Source of the DNA: Bacteriovoracaceae bacterium
GTDB taxonomy: Bacteria; Bdellovibrionota; Bacteriovoracia; Bacteriovoracales; Bacteriovoracaceae
Assembly (NCBI GenBank): GCA_023954635.1
Contig: JAGSHI010000005.1
Location: 1-57,430, forward strand
Direction: 5' to 3'
Length of the DNA stretch: 57,430 nt
In this document: positions 25,603-35,009 of the stretch, in pieces
Position numbering within the stretch: position 1 is the stretch's first letter
Layout of the letters: every line of letters begins with the position of its first letter
The notes under the pieces: generated by a model
Databases searched by the model: none
Told to the model about the DNA's origin: nothing
What the model saw: the letters and a program-made list of their open reading frames with translations, nothing else
Program-made: the position numbers and the translations under genes

Positions 25603-26010
25603 TTACCTTTCAGAACTGATTGCATATTTCATCAGTCCAAGTTTTTTGTTTAAGAGTTGAACAGACGCATCGTAGAGAATTTTATTTCTTGCCATTAAGG
25701 CCATCTCTTTTTCTCGATCGACAGTGTTCCCGTCCTCACTAATGATTCCGTTAGGATCATCGTAAATTTCAGGTTGTAGATTATTAAATCCACCTCCGCC
25801 GACATTAAAATGTCGTCCATCATCTGTATTCAGCTTCTGACTCTCATCAACATCTAAGGCCCTAGCAAGGGCTTCTTCAAAATCAACTCGTTTTGATTTA
25901 TAACCTGGAGTCTCAGCGTTAGCTATGTTGGAGGTAATAAGCTCTTGGCGCATTTGTCTGAAATTCAAACTCGTTGCCAATGCCTGTAATGTTTTATCTT
26001 CAATCTTCAT
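25603..26010 (-). CDS. flgB: FlgB, flagellar proximal rod protein
   Basis: This 135-residue rod protein has the FlgB pattern: 'LATSLNFRQMRQELITSNIANAETPGYKSKRVDFEEAL' and a C-terminal 'VDREKEMALMARNKILYDASVQLLNKKLGLMKYAI'. The pattern of Asn-Ile-Ala-Asn-Ala-Glu-Thr-Pro-Gly is diagnostic for rod and hook proteins. It starts the structural part of the operon (flgB-flgC-fliE-fliF order, the most conserved flagellar order). Confidence 0.96.
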   Translation of the reverse strand: MKIEDKTLQALATSLNFRQMRQELITSNIANAETPGYKSKRVDFEEALARALDVDESQKLNTDDGRHFNVGGGGFNNLQPEIYDDPNGIISEDGNTVDREKEMALMARNKILYDASVQLLNKKLGLMKYAISSER

Positions 26011-26038
26011 GATTGCCTCCGCTTACACTTATGGTTAG

Positions 26039-26971
26039 TTACCTTAAATTAACAAAGTAAACTGACCCGTCTCCTCTATACTCATTAATTTTATTTCTAA
26101 GTGTTCTAATCGATACACCAAGAATTTTTGCAGCCTGTGTTCTATTTTCTGAAGTATGAACAAGGGCCTTCTTAATAAGTAGCTTCTCAGCTTCTTTAAG
26201 AGACATAAGTCTAATACCTTCATTGTCTTCATCACTGATCATGCTTACAGCTCTCTTCTCACCAATCTCTAGATCAGCTTCACTTAAAAAACCTGTTTCT
26301 GAATTTGTCATGCTTGACTCAATAACTGTTTTTAACTCATGAACATTGTGAGTCCAGTAGTGTGAAACAATTTTGTCTAAGGCTGATTGCTCGATTTGTG
26401 CATTTTCAGCTGATGAATACTCAGAAGCAAAAAACTGAGCTAGCATTACTAGATCTATTTCTCTTTCTCTAAGTGGTGTCAGCGTAATAGCGTTGCTAGC
26501 AACAAGAGTATATAAACCTCGATAGAATCTTCCAGACCCTACAAGTTTTGATAAGTTCTTAGTTGTTGTAGCTACAATTCTTACGTCAATATCATAGTCT
26601 GGTAATTCTAAGAGAATTTTGTGAAGTTTCTTTTGAAACTCATCTTCGATACCTTCGATATTTGCAAAAACTACTGTTCCTGTATTTGCAGCTTCGAAAG
26701 CTCCTTTATTGAATCTTCCCGTTTCTTCATCTCTCCAACCAAGAATTTCATTTTCAACTTGCTTGGCATCGTTTGAGCAGTCAACAACCATAAATGGTTT
26801 TTCAGCTCTTGATGAATTTTCGTGAATAAATCTTGATAGACTTCTTTTACCTACTCCTGCTTCTCCTACAACTAAAACTGGTGCTTTAGTTACAGAAACA
26901 TTCCTAGCTACAGAAATAGCTTTTTGAATTTTGGGATCCTTTCCAAAAAGTTCAACTCTTACAGCATCCAT
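26039..26971 (-). CDS. Degenerate NtrC-like AAA+/Fis-HTH regulator without GAFTGA loop
   Basis: The domain order is AAA+ core then a Fis-type helix-turn-helix (about residues 255-300, 'NRTQAAKILGVSIRTLRNKI'). Walker A is kept (GEAGVGKRS). However, the sigma54-contact GAFTGA loop is missing ('FNKGAFEAANTG' runs straight on). Walker B reads VVFANIEGI with no acidic pair, and the arginine finger region is altered (FYRGLYTLV). It therefore probably cannot remodel sigma54 polymerase and may act as a DNA-binding partner or modulator in flagellar control. I chose the ATG at 26971, since AGGAGG overlaps the alternative ATG five codons upstream. It lies 28 nt upstream of flgB. Confidence 0.8.
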   Translation of the reverse strand: MDAVRVELFGKDPKIQKAISVARNVSVTKAPVLVVGEAGVGKRSLSRFIHENSSRAEKPFMVVDCSNDAKQVENEILGWRDEETGRFNKGAFEAANTGTVVFANIEGIEDEFQKKLHKILLELPDYDIDVRIVATTTKNLSKLVGSGRFYRGLYTLVASNAITLTPLREREIDLVMLAQFFASEYSSAENAQIEQSALDKIVSHYWTHNVHELKTVIESSMTNSETGFLSEADLEIGEKRAVSMISDEDNEGIRLMSLKEAEKLLIKKALVHTSENRTQAAKILGVSIRTLRNKINEYRGDGSVYFVNLR

Positions 26972-27012
26972 TTGACCTCCTGTCATTTGTTTCGCCCCAT
27001 CCTAGGGCTACA

Positions 27013-29778
27013 CTATATTGCTTGATTCTTAATTTTCAGTAATGATAATTCGGATTTCACCATCTCCTTGATGTATTCCGATATCGATTCATCCTTTAAA
27101 ATATTGTTAAAGACCTTCATGGCCTCTTTTTCCTTCTTAGTATCTGCAAGGGAAAGGCCAAGTAAGTATTGAAGCCTTCCTTTGTAACTACTGTTTTTAT
27201 AGGTCTTCAAGAATCTTTTAATTCTCGCAACCATAAGATATTCCGTCCCTTTTTCATTCTTTCCGGCCAATATCTCTAAACTTAAATAATTAATCTTTTC
27301 TTTTACCTTTAGCATTAGTTCATTTTTGACACCAAAATTCCTAGTATCCTTCAAAATGGCACTAGAGACTTTTTGGAACTTTTTGTAATTTCCAGACTGA
27401 TAAATAGAATCTGTGTAAGCATCGAGCATTGAAGCGAGGTCTGTTGGATCAAAGATCCTTTCACCTTCTTGTGAGCTTAAATAGTTCTCAAAAGAGTCTT
27501 CTGCTGACCTATAATTCTTTCTATTGTATTGAATCATACCTTTGTAGAAATCAACTTTGTCGTATCTTGGTGCCATTTTCTTTATTTGATTTACATTACT
27601 TAAGGCCAAGTCCCAGTTCTTGAGTTTCATGTTCTTAGAGAGCTTTAACTCCTCTAAAATGACCGAAGAACTACTCATCCCATGCCTTTTTACCCATACT
27701 GGGAATGTTCTTGCTGGTGACTTCTTCATTTCACTAAAAGACTTGTAGATATCATCAAACCCTGAGAATACACCTAATTTGATATAACTCTTACCTACAA
27801 TAAAGTTAAGGAATGGGTCCATAGCGACTTTATCTACATATTTTTCTTTGTAAACTTCCCATGCCTTAATAACTTTTCCATACTCAGAAGATTTATAGTT
27901 ATTGATCATGATCCCATAAATCGCTTCAGCTCCGTCACCTTCATAAACTCTTTTTTCAGAAGGTTTTAAGGAGTTCAAAGGAAGAACACTTAGATAACTA
28001 AGAGCTTCTTTATATTTTCCATCTGTTAAGAATGTTCTAAGTCTGACAAGCCAAAGTAACTTTTTGAGGTCTCTTGATAGGATAGGCTTTTTCTTTGTAT
28101 CTTTGATTTTTAGAAGTGCTCTCATTTCCATATCTTTAGAGCTTCTTTTGTTTTTTCTTACGGTTCTAAGAGCTGTGAACCTTATTCTTGCCTCAAAACT
28201 TGAGTCAAATTTTCGAGACCTATTTATTGCTCTTTTATAAAGTTCAAGAGTTTGATCTACATTTTTTTCAAGTATTTCATAACAAAGAGCAAGTCGTGTT
28301 CTCGCCGGTCCTGATTCAGTCATGAAGTTATAGTTTGTTATGAAGTCATCGTAAAATCGAAGAGCTTTTTGGTACTCAGCATTTCTAAAGTATGCCTCAG
28401 CTACGTTGTATAGAATGGCAGAATGAATTGGTTTCACCATTCCTTTTTTATTCTTTTTCCAAGCCTTAATGACTTCGCCAGGTTTATTCATTGAAAGTAA
28501 TGTGTAAATCTCGTAAGCAATCATTAACTGAGGGGGAACAAGCTTCATTAAAGTTTTATCTTGAACCAACTCTCTCAACTTTTCTATCTGTTGTAGGTTT
28601 GTTAGTGAGTGAAGAATTAACTCTGCAGCATATCCACTTTCTTCATAATCAAAATTTTCTTTTGATGAGATGTAAAATTTCTTAGCAAGATCTAATAGCT
28701 TGATATAGTCCTTGTTTTGAATTTTAGATGTCATTAAGTACTTATAAATACCTTTCTTCAATTCATAATTGTCAGTTCTTTCAGCTATATTTGAGAGCAT
28801 CGCCATCGCCGTTTTAACTGGCTCAGTATTACCTTTCTCAATATTTTCTCTAAGAATAGCGTTTGCTTTTAAGTATTCATTGATATCGACTAGCTCTTCT
28901 TCCCCGTACTTCTGCTTAAAGAGTTCAATCGACTTGTACATTAATCCATATTTCTTTTTTCTATAAAGGTTAATACTTAATTGAACGTGGGCTTCTTTTT
29001 CATTTTTTGAATATTTTCTATTTTTAATTGGAAAGAAAAATTCAGGTGTTTTTCTACTTAAATTAACAATTTCTTTTAATGATGGTGCTAGAGGCTTGTA
29101 GTCCCATATAAAACTAGCTCCGTACCTAAAGTCTCTATATTTTTTATTTCTCTTTCTTTGTGATTTCTTCTTCTTAGTGTTTTTCGCTAGCTTGTTACTT
29201 GTAGGTCTTTTTAAAACATTCTTTTGAGTTGATGATTTCCCTTTAGGGGTTTTAGCAACAGGGTTTGCCCTTTTACTCTTAACTTGCTTTTTAGACTTTT
29301 TAGCTTTCTTAGCTATTTTTTTATCTTTATTAAGGATTGTGTCTGCATCTGTCCAAAAGTCGAGAACATAGTACTTTTCCCTATCTTTATAGAAAGTAAA
29401 TAATTCAACATCTGGATTACTTAATTTAATTTTAAGAATTGAAACAGCATTACCTGCTGCTTTTGGCATAACATTTATTTGTTTAATGTAATCTGGGTTT
29501 TGCTTAAGTGCTATCAGTTCATCGGAAACTTTTTTAAACATTTCAGGGTTTAAAGATTTAATGATGACTTCGTCACCTCTCTTATTAACAATGATTAGAT
29601 CTTTTTGAATAGCGATCTTGTACCTAAGATGTGTCTTAGCATTCTCTTGGGTAACAACTGCAGCAAATACTTCCAGCGAAAGCAAAAGCCCCAATACAAT
29701 TGTCAAAAATTTGATACCACTTTTCTTCATACGAATAGAACTTCCTGTTCCATAAAACTGTTTTGAAGCCGACTGCAT
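27013..29778 (-). CDS. Large exported TPR-repeat protein at the head of the flagellar operon
   Basis: This ~920-residue protein has a signal peptide (the hydrophobic stretch after 'MKKSGIKF', ending EVFAA). A small beta-rich N-domain follows (about 40-150), then a highly basic linker (about 155-220) packed with Lys and Arg. Many tetratricopeptide-like helical pairs make up the rest ('AILYNVAEAYFRNAEYQKALRFYDDFI', 'DFYKGMIQYNRKNYRSAEDSFENYL', 'LQYLLGLSLADTKKEKEAMKVFNNIL'). TPR arrays form protein-binding scaffolds, here probably in the periplasm. Its place in the flagellar operon suggests a motor or envelope scaffold, but no known flagellar protein matches. Start is uncertain: the ATG at 29730 gives a more typical signal peptide, the one at 29778 has AGGAAG nearby. 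Confidence 0.75.
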   Translation of the reverse strand: MQSASKQFYGTGSSIRMKKSGIKFLTIVLGLLLSLEVFAAVVTQENAKTHLRYKIAIQKDLIIVNKRGDEVIIKSLNPEMFKKVSDELIALKQNPDYIKQINVMPKAAGNAVSILKIKLSNPDVELFTFYKDREKYYVLDFWTDADTILNKDKKIAKKAKKSKKQVKSKRANPVAKTPKGKSSTQKNVLKRPTSNKLAKNTKKKKSQRKRNKKYRDFRYGASFIWDYKPLAPSLKEIVNLSRKTPEFFFPIKNRKYSKNEKEAHVQLSINLYRKKKYGLMYKSIELFKQKYGEEELVDINEYLKANAILRENIEKGNTEPVKTAMAMLSNIAERTDNYELKKGIYKYLMTSKIQNKDYIKLLDLAKKFYISSKENFDYEESGYAAELILHSLTNLQQIEKLRELVQDKTLMKLVPPQLMIAYEIYTLLSMNKPGEVIKAWKKNKKGMVKPIHSAILYNVAEAYFRNAEYQKALRFYDDFITNYNFMTESGPARTRLALCYEILEKNVDQTLELYKRAINRSRKFDSSFEARIRFTALRTVRKNKRSSKDMEMRALLKIKDTKKKPILSRDLKKLLWLVRLRTFLTDGKYKEALSYLSVLPLNSLKPSEKRVYEGDGAEAIYGIMINNYKSSEYGKVIKAWEVYKEKYVDKVAMDPFLNFIVGKSYIKLGVFSGFDDIYKSFSEMKKSPARTFPVWVKRHGMSSSSVILEELKLSKNMKLKNWDLALSNVNQIKKMAPRYDKVDFYKGMIQYNRKNYRSAEDSFENYLSSQEGERIFDPTDLASMLDAYTDSIYQSGNYKKFQKVSSAILKDTRNFGVKNELMLKVKEKINYLSLEILAGKNEKGTEYLMVARIKRFLKTYKNSSYKGRLQYLLGLSLADTKKEKEAMKVFNNILKDESISEYIKEMVKSELSLLKIKNQAI

Positions 29779-30007
29779 CACTCTTCCTGAATAACCAGCC
29801 GCATCTTAATTCTACATTTTTTTGAGCAATATGGAAGGAAAATTTTTCTTCCTGGCAGAAATTGCCGATCAAAAAAATGACATCTAAAAAATTTTCCCTA
29901 TTTACAAGTCTTTGCAGATGAGTGACTAAAATAGACCATTTTTTTTGGTGTCAAAATGGCCACGAGTTTTGAATTTGTTTTGAATACTTGAGAAAAACTA
30001 TAGAGGA

Positions 30008-31552
30008 CTATTGGGTTAGCTGATTCGCCATTCCCTTTTTCTTCATCTTCTCTATAAGAGTAGTTCTGTTCATCTGTAGAAGTTTTGATGCTTGATTTTT
30101 GTTACCATCAGTCTTATCTAGTGCCTGATGAATTAAGCTATCTTCTATATCGGAGAGAGCTTGCTTTAAATCCATCCCTTCATCTGGAAGAGTAATAAGT
30201 GTTTCAAACCCAGAGTGAATAGATTTATGTTGAAGAAATTTAACTGGTAAATCACTGGCAGAAATAACATTCCCACCTTTTAAAATTACGAGTCTCTCAA
30301 TTAAGTTTTCAAGTTCTCGTACATTTCCTGGCCAATCATATGACATTAATAGCCCTAAAGACTCATCATCAAACTCTAGGTTATTTCGCCCATCTGCACT
30401 TACAAATCGGTTTAGAAAGTATGAAATCAATAGGGGTATATCTTCTTTACGGCTGGCCAGAGAAGGAACCTTGATAGGAATTACATTCAACCTATAATAA
30501 AGATCCTCTCTAAAATTTCCGTCGGTAACTTCTTGTTCTAGGTTTCTGTGGGTCGCAGTAATAATTCTAACATCAACAGGTGTTGTCTGAGTTGACCCCA
30601 CTCTTTCAATTACTTTATTTTGAAGGACTCTTAAGAGTTTTACTTGTAACAGAAGAGGCATATCACCAATTTCATCGAGAAAGATTGAACCTTTATCAGC
30701 TAATTCAAATCGACCTTTTCTAGAATTGATAGCTCCAGTAAAAGCACCTTTCTCATGTCCAAACAATTCACTTTCTAATAATTCACCTGGAATAGCTCCA
30801 CAGTTTACAGAGACCATTCCATTAGAGTTTCTACTACTTAATTTATGTATTGCATTTGAAACTAGCTCTTTACCAGTTCCTGATGGCCCATTGATAAGAA
30901 TAGTAGAGTCTGAAGTAGCAACTTTCTTGATTCTCTCAAAAACTTCCTTCATTAAGCTTGAACGACCTATCATTCCACAGAAGATATCTTCTTCTCTAGG
31001 GTCTTCAATTTTAAATTTTCTTCTTCGAGGAGCTGAAGGTTTATTATCCCTGAGGCTTGCGACAGGTAAAGTTTCCTTTCCAAGGTCCCAATTAAGCTTT
31101 TGCTTATAAGCTTTGCCTACTAATTCAGAAAGAACATCTAACTCAAATGGCTTTGTTAGGTAGTGAAATACACCCTTCTTCGTCGCTTGGATAGCCGTCT
31201 CAATAGAGGCAAAACCAGTCATCACAATAGAAACAAACTCTAGTTTCTTATCTTTAAGGACATCTATAAGTAAAAGTCCATCTGAGCCACCCTGATCAGA
31301 AAAGCTGATGTCTGTTAGCAAGCAAAATGGTTCTACTTTTTCTACACCCATTCTCTCTTGAAAATGATTAATACAGTCTTCCGGAGAAAGAAAGTATCTA
31401 GTCTCAAGGCCAAGTTTTTTTTCTATATATTTTTGGAGTGGTTTTCCGAATGTTTGATCATCTTCTACTAGGTACAGTATTGGTTTTTTCTGTCTACTGC
31501 CATCTTCATTTTGATCTTCAAAAGAAGTGTGTAAGAAGTGAAAGTCATCCAT
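30008..31552 (-). CDS. NtrC-family sigma54-dependent response regulator (FlrC/FleR-like)
   Basis: Three domains are clear. A receiver (about 20-140) has the acidic 'LVEDD' and the phospho-acceptor Asp in 'LLTDISFSD'. A sigma54 AAA+ domain (about 200-435) has Walker A 'GPSGTGKE', an intact GAFTGA, and Walker B 'SIFLDEIGDMP'. A C-terminal Fis-type helix-turn-helix has 'NKNQASKLLQMNRTTLIEKMKKKG'. All activator residues are present. Position just upstream of the flagellar operon suggests it is the FlrC/FleR-type class switch, but no cognate histidine kinase is in the window. I chose the ATG at 31552; the frame extends to a TTG five codons earlier. Confidence 0.9.
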   Translation of the reverse strand: MDDFHFLHTSFEDQNEDGSRQKKPILYLVEDDQTFGKPLQKYIEKKLGLETRYFLSPEDCINHFQERMGVEKVEPFCLLTDISFSDQGGSDGLLLIDVLKDKKLEFVSIVMTGFASIETAIQATKKGVFHYLTKPFELDVLSELVGKAYKQKLNWDLGKETLPVASLRDNKPSAPRRRKFKIEDPREEDIFCGMIGRSSLMKEVFERIKKVATSDSTILINGPSGTGKELVSNAIHKLSSRNSNGMVSVNCGAIPGELLESELFGHEKGAFTGAINSRKGRFELADKGSIFLDEIGDMPLLLQVKLLRVLQNKVIERVGSTQTTPVDVRIITATHRNLEQEVTDGNFREDLYYRLNVIPIKVPSLASRKEDIPLLISYFLNRFVSADGRNNLEFDDESLGLLMSYDWPGNVRELENLIERLVILKGGNVISASDLPVKFLQHKSIHSGFETLITLPDEGMDLKQALSDIEDSLIHQALDKTDGNKNQASKLLQMNRTTLIEKMKKKGMANQLTQ

Positions 31553-31683
31553 AAAGTGTGTTCCCAAGTATGATCCAGGGCCTGAAATTGATTCCAGACT
31601 CTTTTACTTAGGAAAATCCTAGCTCAAAGCAATAATAGGTGTCAATTTATAGACACATTGACAGATTTTGCCGAGCACAAATT

Positions 31684-31908
31684 TTAGTGATTGATAATAG
31701 ATTCAAAGGCTTGCACTGCTCGAGTAGGTCCACCGGCCCAGACCCAAAAGGCCAACAGCGCAATGCAAAAACCACTAAGTCCAAACAAAATTGCAGAAAT
31801 AGCCTTTCTGTCTTTGGTCCAAAAGATGTAGCCAGTTGGAACAAGAATGAAAATCATTGGGACGCCCCAAAAAGGAATGTATTTAAATATAAAATAAACT
31901 GCATCCAT
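31684..31908 (-). CDS. Small two-helix membrane protein
   Basis: A 74-residue product with two hydrophobic segments (about 4-30 and 38-58) joined by the short basic loop 'WTKDRKAI'. No domain is recognised. The ribosome site is weak. It lies just behind the metK terminator on the same strand, so it would need its own promoter. The clean topology argues for a real gene, but coding status is not certain. Confidence 0.45.
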   Translation of the reverse strand: MDAVYFIFKYIPFWGVPMIFILVPTGYIFWTKDRKAISAILFGLSGFCIALLAFWVWAGGPTRAVQAFESIINH

Positions 31909-31930
31909 ACAATCATTCTAGCAAAGAATA

Positions 31931-31956
31931 AAAAAAAGGCCTCCCAAAAGGAGGCC
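31931..31956 (-). terminator. Rho-independent terminator of metK
   Basis: GGCCTCC (31938-31944) and GGAGGCC (31950-31956) form a perfect 7-bp stem with a CAAAA loop. On the minus strand it is followed by eight or more T residues. Confidence 0.9.
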
Positions 31957-31982
31957 ATAAGTCATTTTAATTTTGTAATTTC

Positions 31983-33143
31983 TTAGAAGTGAGACTTAAG
32001 CTCATCAAGCTTGTTGAGAACTTCCCATGGAAATTCAACGTCTGTTCTACCAAAGTGTCCATAAGCTGCTGACTTAGAATAGATTGGTCTTAAGAGATCA
32101 AGTCTATCGATAATAGATTTTGGAGTCATATCGAAAACTTCATTAACGGCCTTATTAATTTTAGTCACATCAACTTTCTCTGTACCAAAAGTATCAACAA
32201 GAAATGACATAGGCTTGGCAACACCAATTGCATAAGCAACTTGAACAAGAGCACGATCAGCTAATCCAGCTGCAACAATATGTTTTGCAACGTGCCTCGT
32301 AGCATAAGCAGCAGATCTATCAACTTTCGAAGGATCTTTTCCAGAGAAAGCTCCACCACCGTGGGCCCCATGTCCTCCGTATGTATCTACAATAATTTTT
32401 CTACCAGTTAGTCCACAGTCTCCCATAGGTCCACCGATAACAAATTTTCCAGTTGGGTTAATGTAGAATTTAGTATTGTTATCAATGAGCTCAGAAGGAA
32501 CTACTTTGTTAACAACTTCTTCACGAATCCCCTCTTGAACTTGCTTAAGAGTCATCCCATCAGCATGTTGAGAAGAAACAACAATATTCTCAATTCTTTT
32601 CACTTTTCCATCTACGTACTCAGCAGAAACCTGTGTTTTACCATCAGCTCTTAAATCATTAAGTGGTCCAGTTTTTCTAACTTCAGAAAGCTTAAGAGCT
32701 AGTCTGTGAGAAAGATCAATTGTTAAAGGCATATAAGTATCAGTCTCATTACATGCATAACCAAACATCAACCCTTGATCTCCAGCACCTTGCTCAGAAA
32801 ATGTACCAGCACCTTCATCAACACCTTGTGCGATATCAGGAGACTGCTTATCAAGAGCAACCATCACTGAACATGTGTGACAATCAAAACCTTTATCTGA
32901 ATGGTCATAACCAATTTCTTTAATTCTATTTCTAACGATTTCTTGAAAATCAACTTGTGCTTTAGTTGTGATTTCTCCGGCCAGTACAACGAGTCCAGTT
33001 GTAATCATCGTTTCACAAGCAACTCTAGACTTAGGATCTTGCTCAAGCATGGCATCAAGAATACTATCTGAAATTTGATCGGCCATCTTATCTGGGTGAC
33101 CTTCAGTAACTGATTCTGATGTAAATACGTAGTCTTTTAACAT
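31983..33143 (-). CDS. metK: S-adenosylmethionine synthetase
   Basis: The family signatures are complete: '[20 protein letters not shown]' at the N-terminus, '[12 protein letters not shown]', and the '[25 protein letters not shown]' phosphate-binding loop. Length (386 residues) is normal. The enzyme makes S-adenosylmethionine from ATP and methionine in the cytosol. GGAG lies 8 nt before the ATG. The 120-nt upstream region shows a possible TTGTAT/TAGGAT promoter but no SAM riboswitch I can recognise. Confidence 0.98.
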   Translation of the reverse strand: MLKDYVFTSESVTEGHPDKMADQISDSILDAMLEQDPKSRVACETMITTGLVVLAGEITTKAQVDFQEIVRNRIKEIGYDHSDKGFDCHTCSVMVALDKQSPDIAQGVDEGAGTFSEQGAGDQGLMFGYACNETDTYMPLTIDLSHRLALKLSEVRKTGPLNDLRADGKTQVSAEYVDGKVKRIENIVVSSQHADGMTLKQVQEGIREEVVNKVVPSELIDNNTKFYINPTGKFVIGGPMGDCGLTGRKIIVDTYGGHGAHGGGAFSGKDPSKVDRSAAYATRHVAKHIVAAGLADRALVQVAYAIGVAKPMSFLVDTFGTEKVDVTKINKAVNEVFDMTPKSIIDRLDLLRPIYSKSAAYGHFGRTDVEFPWEVLNKLDELKSHF

Positions 33144-33263
33144 TTCGTTATCTCCAAAATATAAATAAATAATACACTAATATATTCGGGCTTATCCTAC
33201 GCCATACATACTATGAATACAAGATATTAGGGTGGTTTAGAGTACTATTAAGGCCGTCTGAGC

Positions 33264-35009
33264 CTACTCTCTTCTTTTGAAATATCTGAAAAAATGGGGG
33301 TTTCTATAGTGAAAAAACTGATCTTTATTTAGATGCTTTACGTAAACTTTTCTATCAAAGGATAAAACCTTGAATTTACGACCTATAGGATCAATAAAAT
33401 GATAGAGGTAGTCATAGTCCCCACCAGAATAGGCCTTACCAATTTTCTTTGAGTTCAAATTTAAGCCTGGCCTCTCTGGTAAAGGAGAAAAGTCGGTCCA
33501 AATACTTTTCATATCAATTCGACCCAGCATTGAATGTCTTGAAAAATAACGAACAGCATGAAAATCAAAATTAGGCTTTTTCAAAAGATCATAGGCAATT
33601 TCAAGATTTTTTCTTCGGAGACGCTTCCCAAGTCCTGTCATCTCTGGACAATAAATTCTTAAATTTCCATGAATAAAATAATAAGTGAATGAAAACTCAC
33701 TCTCTTTGAAGAGAACATTTAGCCATCTAAACTCAGTAAGAGGTTTTCCTGACTTTGAAAGATATTTATGAATACTATCTTCCGGAGGTAATACAAAATA
33801 TTGGGGAAGCCTCGTTCGATTAATCACAACTTGAGCTACATCTTTTCTCTCCAGAGCAGATGGACCATCTAAACTTCCAACTTCATTATAGAGAATTGTT
33901 TCGATAGAAAACATTGCGCGCAACCATTCAGCATGGGTTTTCCAATAATTATAAGAGTCTGCTTGTTTTTGATAACTATATCTTTTCAATCCAAGCCTAG
34001 CGATGTCTTTTGCTTTGACTATTGAATCACCCGTTTCAAAATGATCTCCTACTTTTACCTTGTTCGCTTTCAAGGACTTATAAAAATCAATCATTCTCCC
34101 AACACGTTTAGCCCATTTATTAAGACGGAGAACAAGTCTCTTCTTACCTTTTTCCAAGTGATACTCAATAGCATTTAAGGCAAATGCTAAGTCGTACCTT
34201 AAGTTTTCAGTTAGAAAATCATTTTCTTTTCTAAGCTCTAAAACAATTGTGTCCAAGCTAGTCCTCATAAAAGTATCACTTCTTGAGTTTCCAGGGCCAG
34301 AGGCTCCATCTTGAACTATCTTTCTATAGAAATAGACTTCATTTGCTTTTCTGGCTTCTTTCTCAATCTGACTCCCTTTGAAATTATCGTAAGTTAATCT
34401 CAAATCAAAGTGATCGTTAGGGTGCCTGTAGGTTAAGAGAAAAGGTACTTTCTTGAGAAATTTTTGAAAGTCATTTTTAAATTTAATAACTAAATACTTT
34501 GAACGAATACGCGCTTTTTCCTTATCGGTAGCTTTCGTTGATTCAAAGTGTTGCCCTTTGTACTCTAAAAGTTGCTTAATAATATTTTTAAACTCTTCGA
34601 TCTTCTTAACTTCGGACTTAAATTTTCTTTTTCTAGAGTTTAAAACTTTTGCTTGTGTTTCAATCCATTTCTTTTTTCGTTCTAACTCAGGGATGAATCT
34701 ATTCACTGTGAGTATATCAAGTTTAGATGAAGGAAGACCTGGAACATAAAATCCACTTCCCCTAAACTTACCATTTAAATTCCAAAATTTTTGTTCAGTT
34801 CCTGGTCGGCACATTTTTTTAAAGAACTTTTTATGTTGTCTTAAGTATCTATCAATCGTTTTTTTCTTATTATATGGAAATTTAACGAGGCTGGCCCTTG
34901 GAGCCTCTCGAAAAACTAAACTTGGTTTGGAAACATTTTTGTGTAATTGCCCTTCAGAGAAGGCATTAAAAGAAAATAAAAAGAGAAGTATTAAATATTT
35001 ATAATTCAA
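33264..35009 (-). CDS. Exported protein with C-terminal SleB-like (cell-wall hydrolase) region
   Basis: I place the start at the TTG at 35009, preceded by GGA; it yields a clean signal peptide ('NYKYLILLFLFSFNAFS') that a longer frame start inside mpl would spoil. The mature part is basic and helical to about residue 360. From about 369 to 405 runs 'ETILYNEVGS...ERKDVAQVVINRTRLP', which matches the pattern of SleB-type hydrolases (E..NE.....A.VV.NR...P). The remaining C-terminal part is unassigned. The start codon overlaps the mpl end by 11 nt, implying coupling with murein recycling. A peptidoglycan-cleaving role is inferred from this pattern and context, not proven. Confidence 0.55.
   Translation of the reverse strand: MNYKYLILLFLFSFNAFSEGQLHKNVSKPSLVFREAPRASLVKFPYNKKKTIDRYLRQHKKFFKKMCRPGTEQKFWNLNGKFRGSGFYVPGLPSSKLDILTVNRFIPELERKKKWIETQAKVLNSRKRKFKSEVKKIEEFKNIIKQLLEYKGQHFESTKATDKEKARIRSKYLVIKFKNDFQKFLKKVPFLLTYRHPNDHFDLRLTYDNFKGSQIEKEARKANEVYFYRKIVQDGASGPGNSRSDTFMRTSLDTIVLELRKENDFLTENLRYDLAFALNAIEYHLEKGKKRLVLRLNKWAKRVGRMIDFYKSLKANKVKVGDHFETGDSIVKAKDIARLGLKRYSYQKQADSYNYWKTHAEWLRAMFSIETILYNEVGSLDGPSALERKDVAQVVINRTRLPQYFVLPPEDSIHKYLSKSGKPLTEFRWLNVLFKESEFSFTYYFIHGNLRIYCPEMTGLGKRLRRKNLEIAYDLLKKPNFDFHAVRYFSRHSMLGRIDMKSIWTDFSPLPERPGLNLNSKKIGKAYSGGDYDYLYHFIDPIGRKFKVLSFDRKVYVKHLNKDQFFHYRNPHFFRYFKRRE

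Noticed and set aside
29850-29880. GCCGATCA resembling a sigma28 -10 box on the plus strand
   Set aside because: No TAAA -35 at the needed spacing and no gene follows in that direction; also no convincing sigma54 site for the flagellar operon was found in the 29782-30007 gap.
33144-33263. SAM riboswitch upstream of metK
   Set aside because: I looked for paired helices and conserved loops of the known SAM riboswitch classes and could not place them; only a possible promoter and a good ribosome site are visible.
33238-33272. Nested AGAGT/ACTCT and AGGC/GCCT stems near the SleB-like gene end
   Set aside because: The stems are short with a large bulge, lie over the stop codon and have no T run, so they are not a supported terminator.
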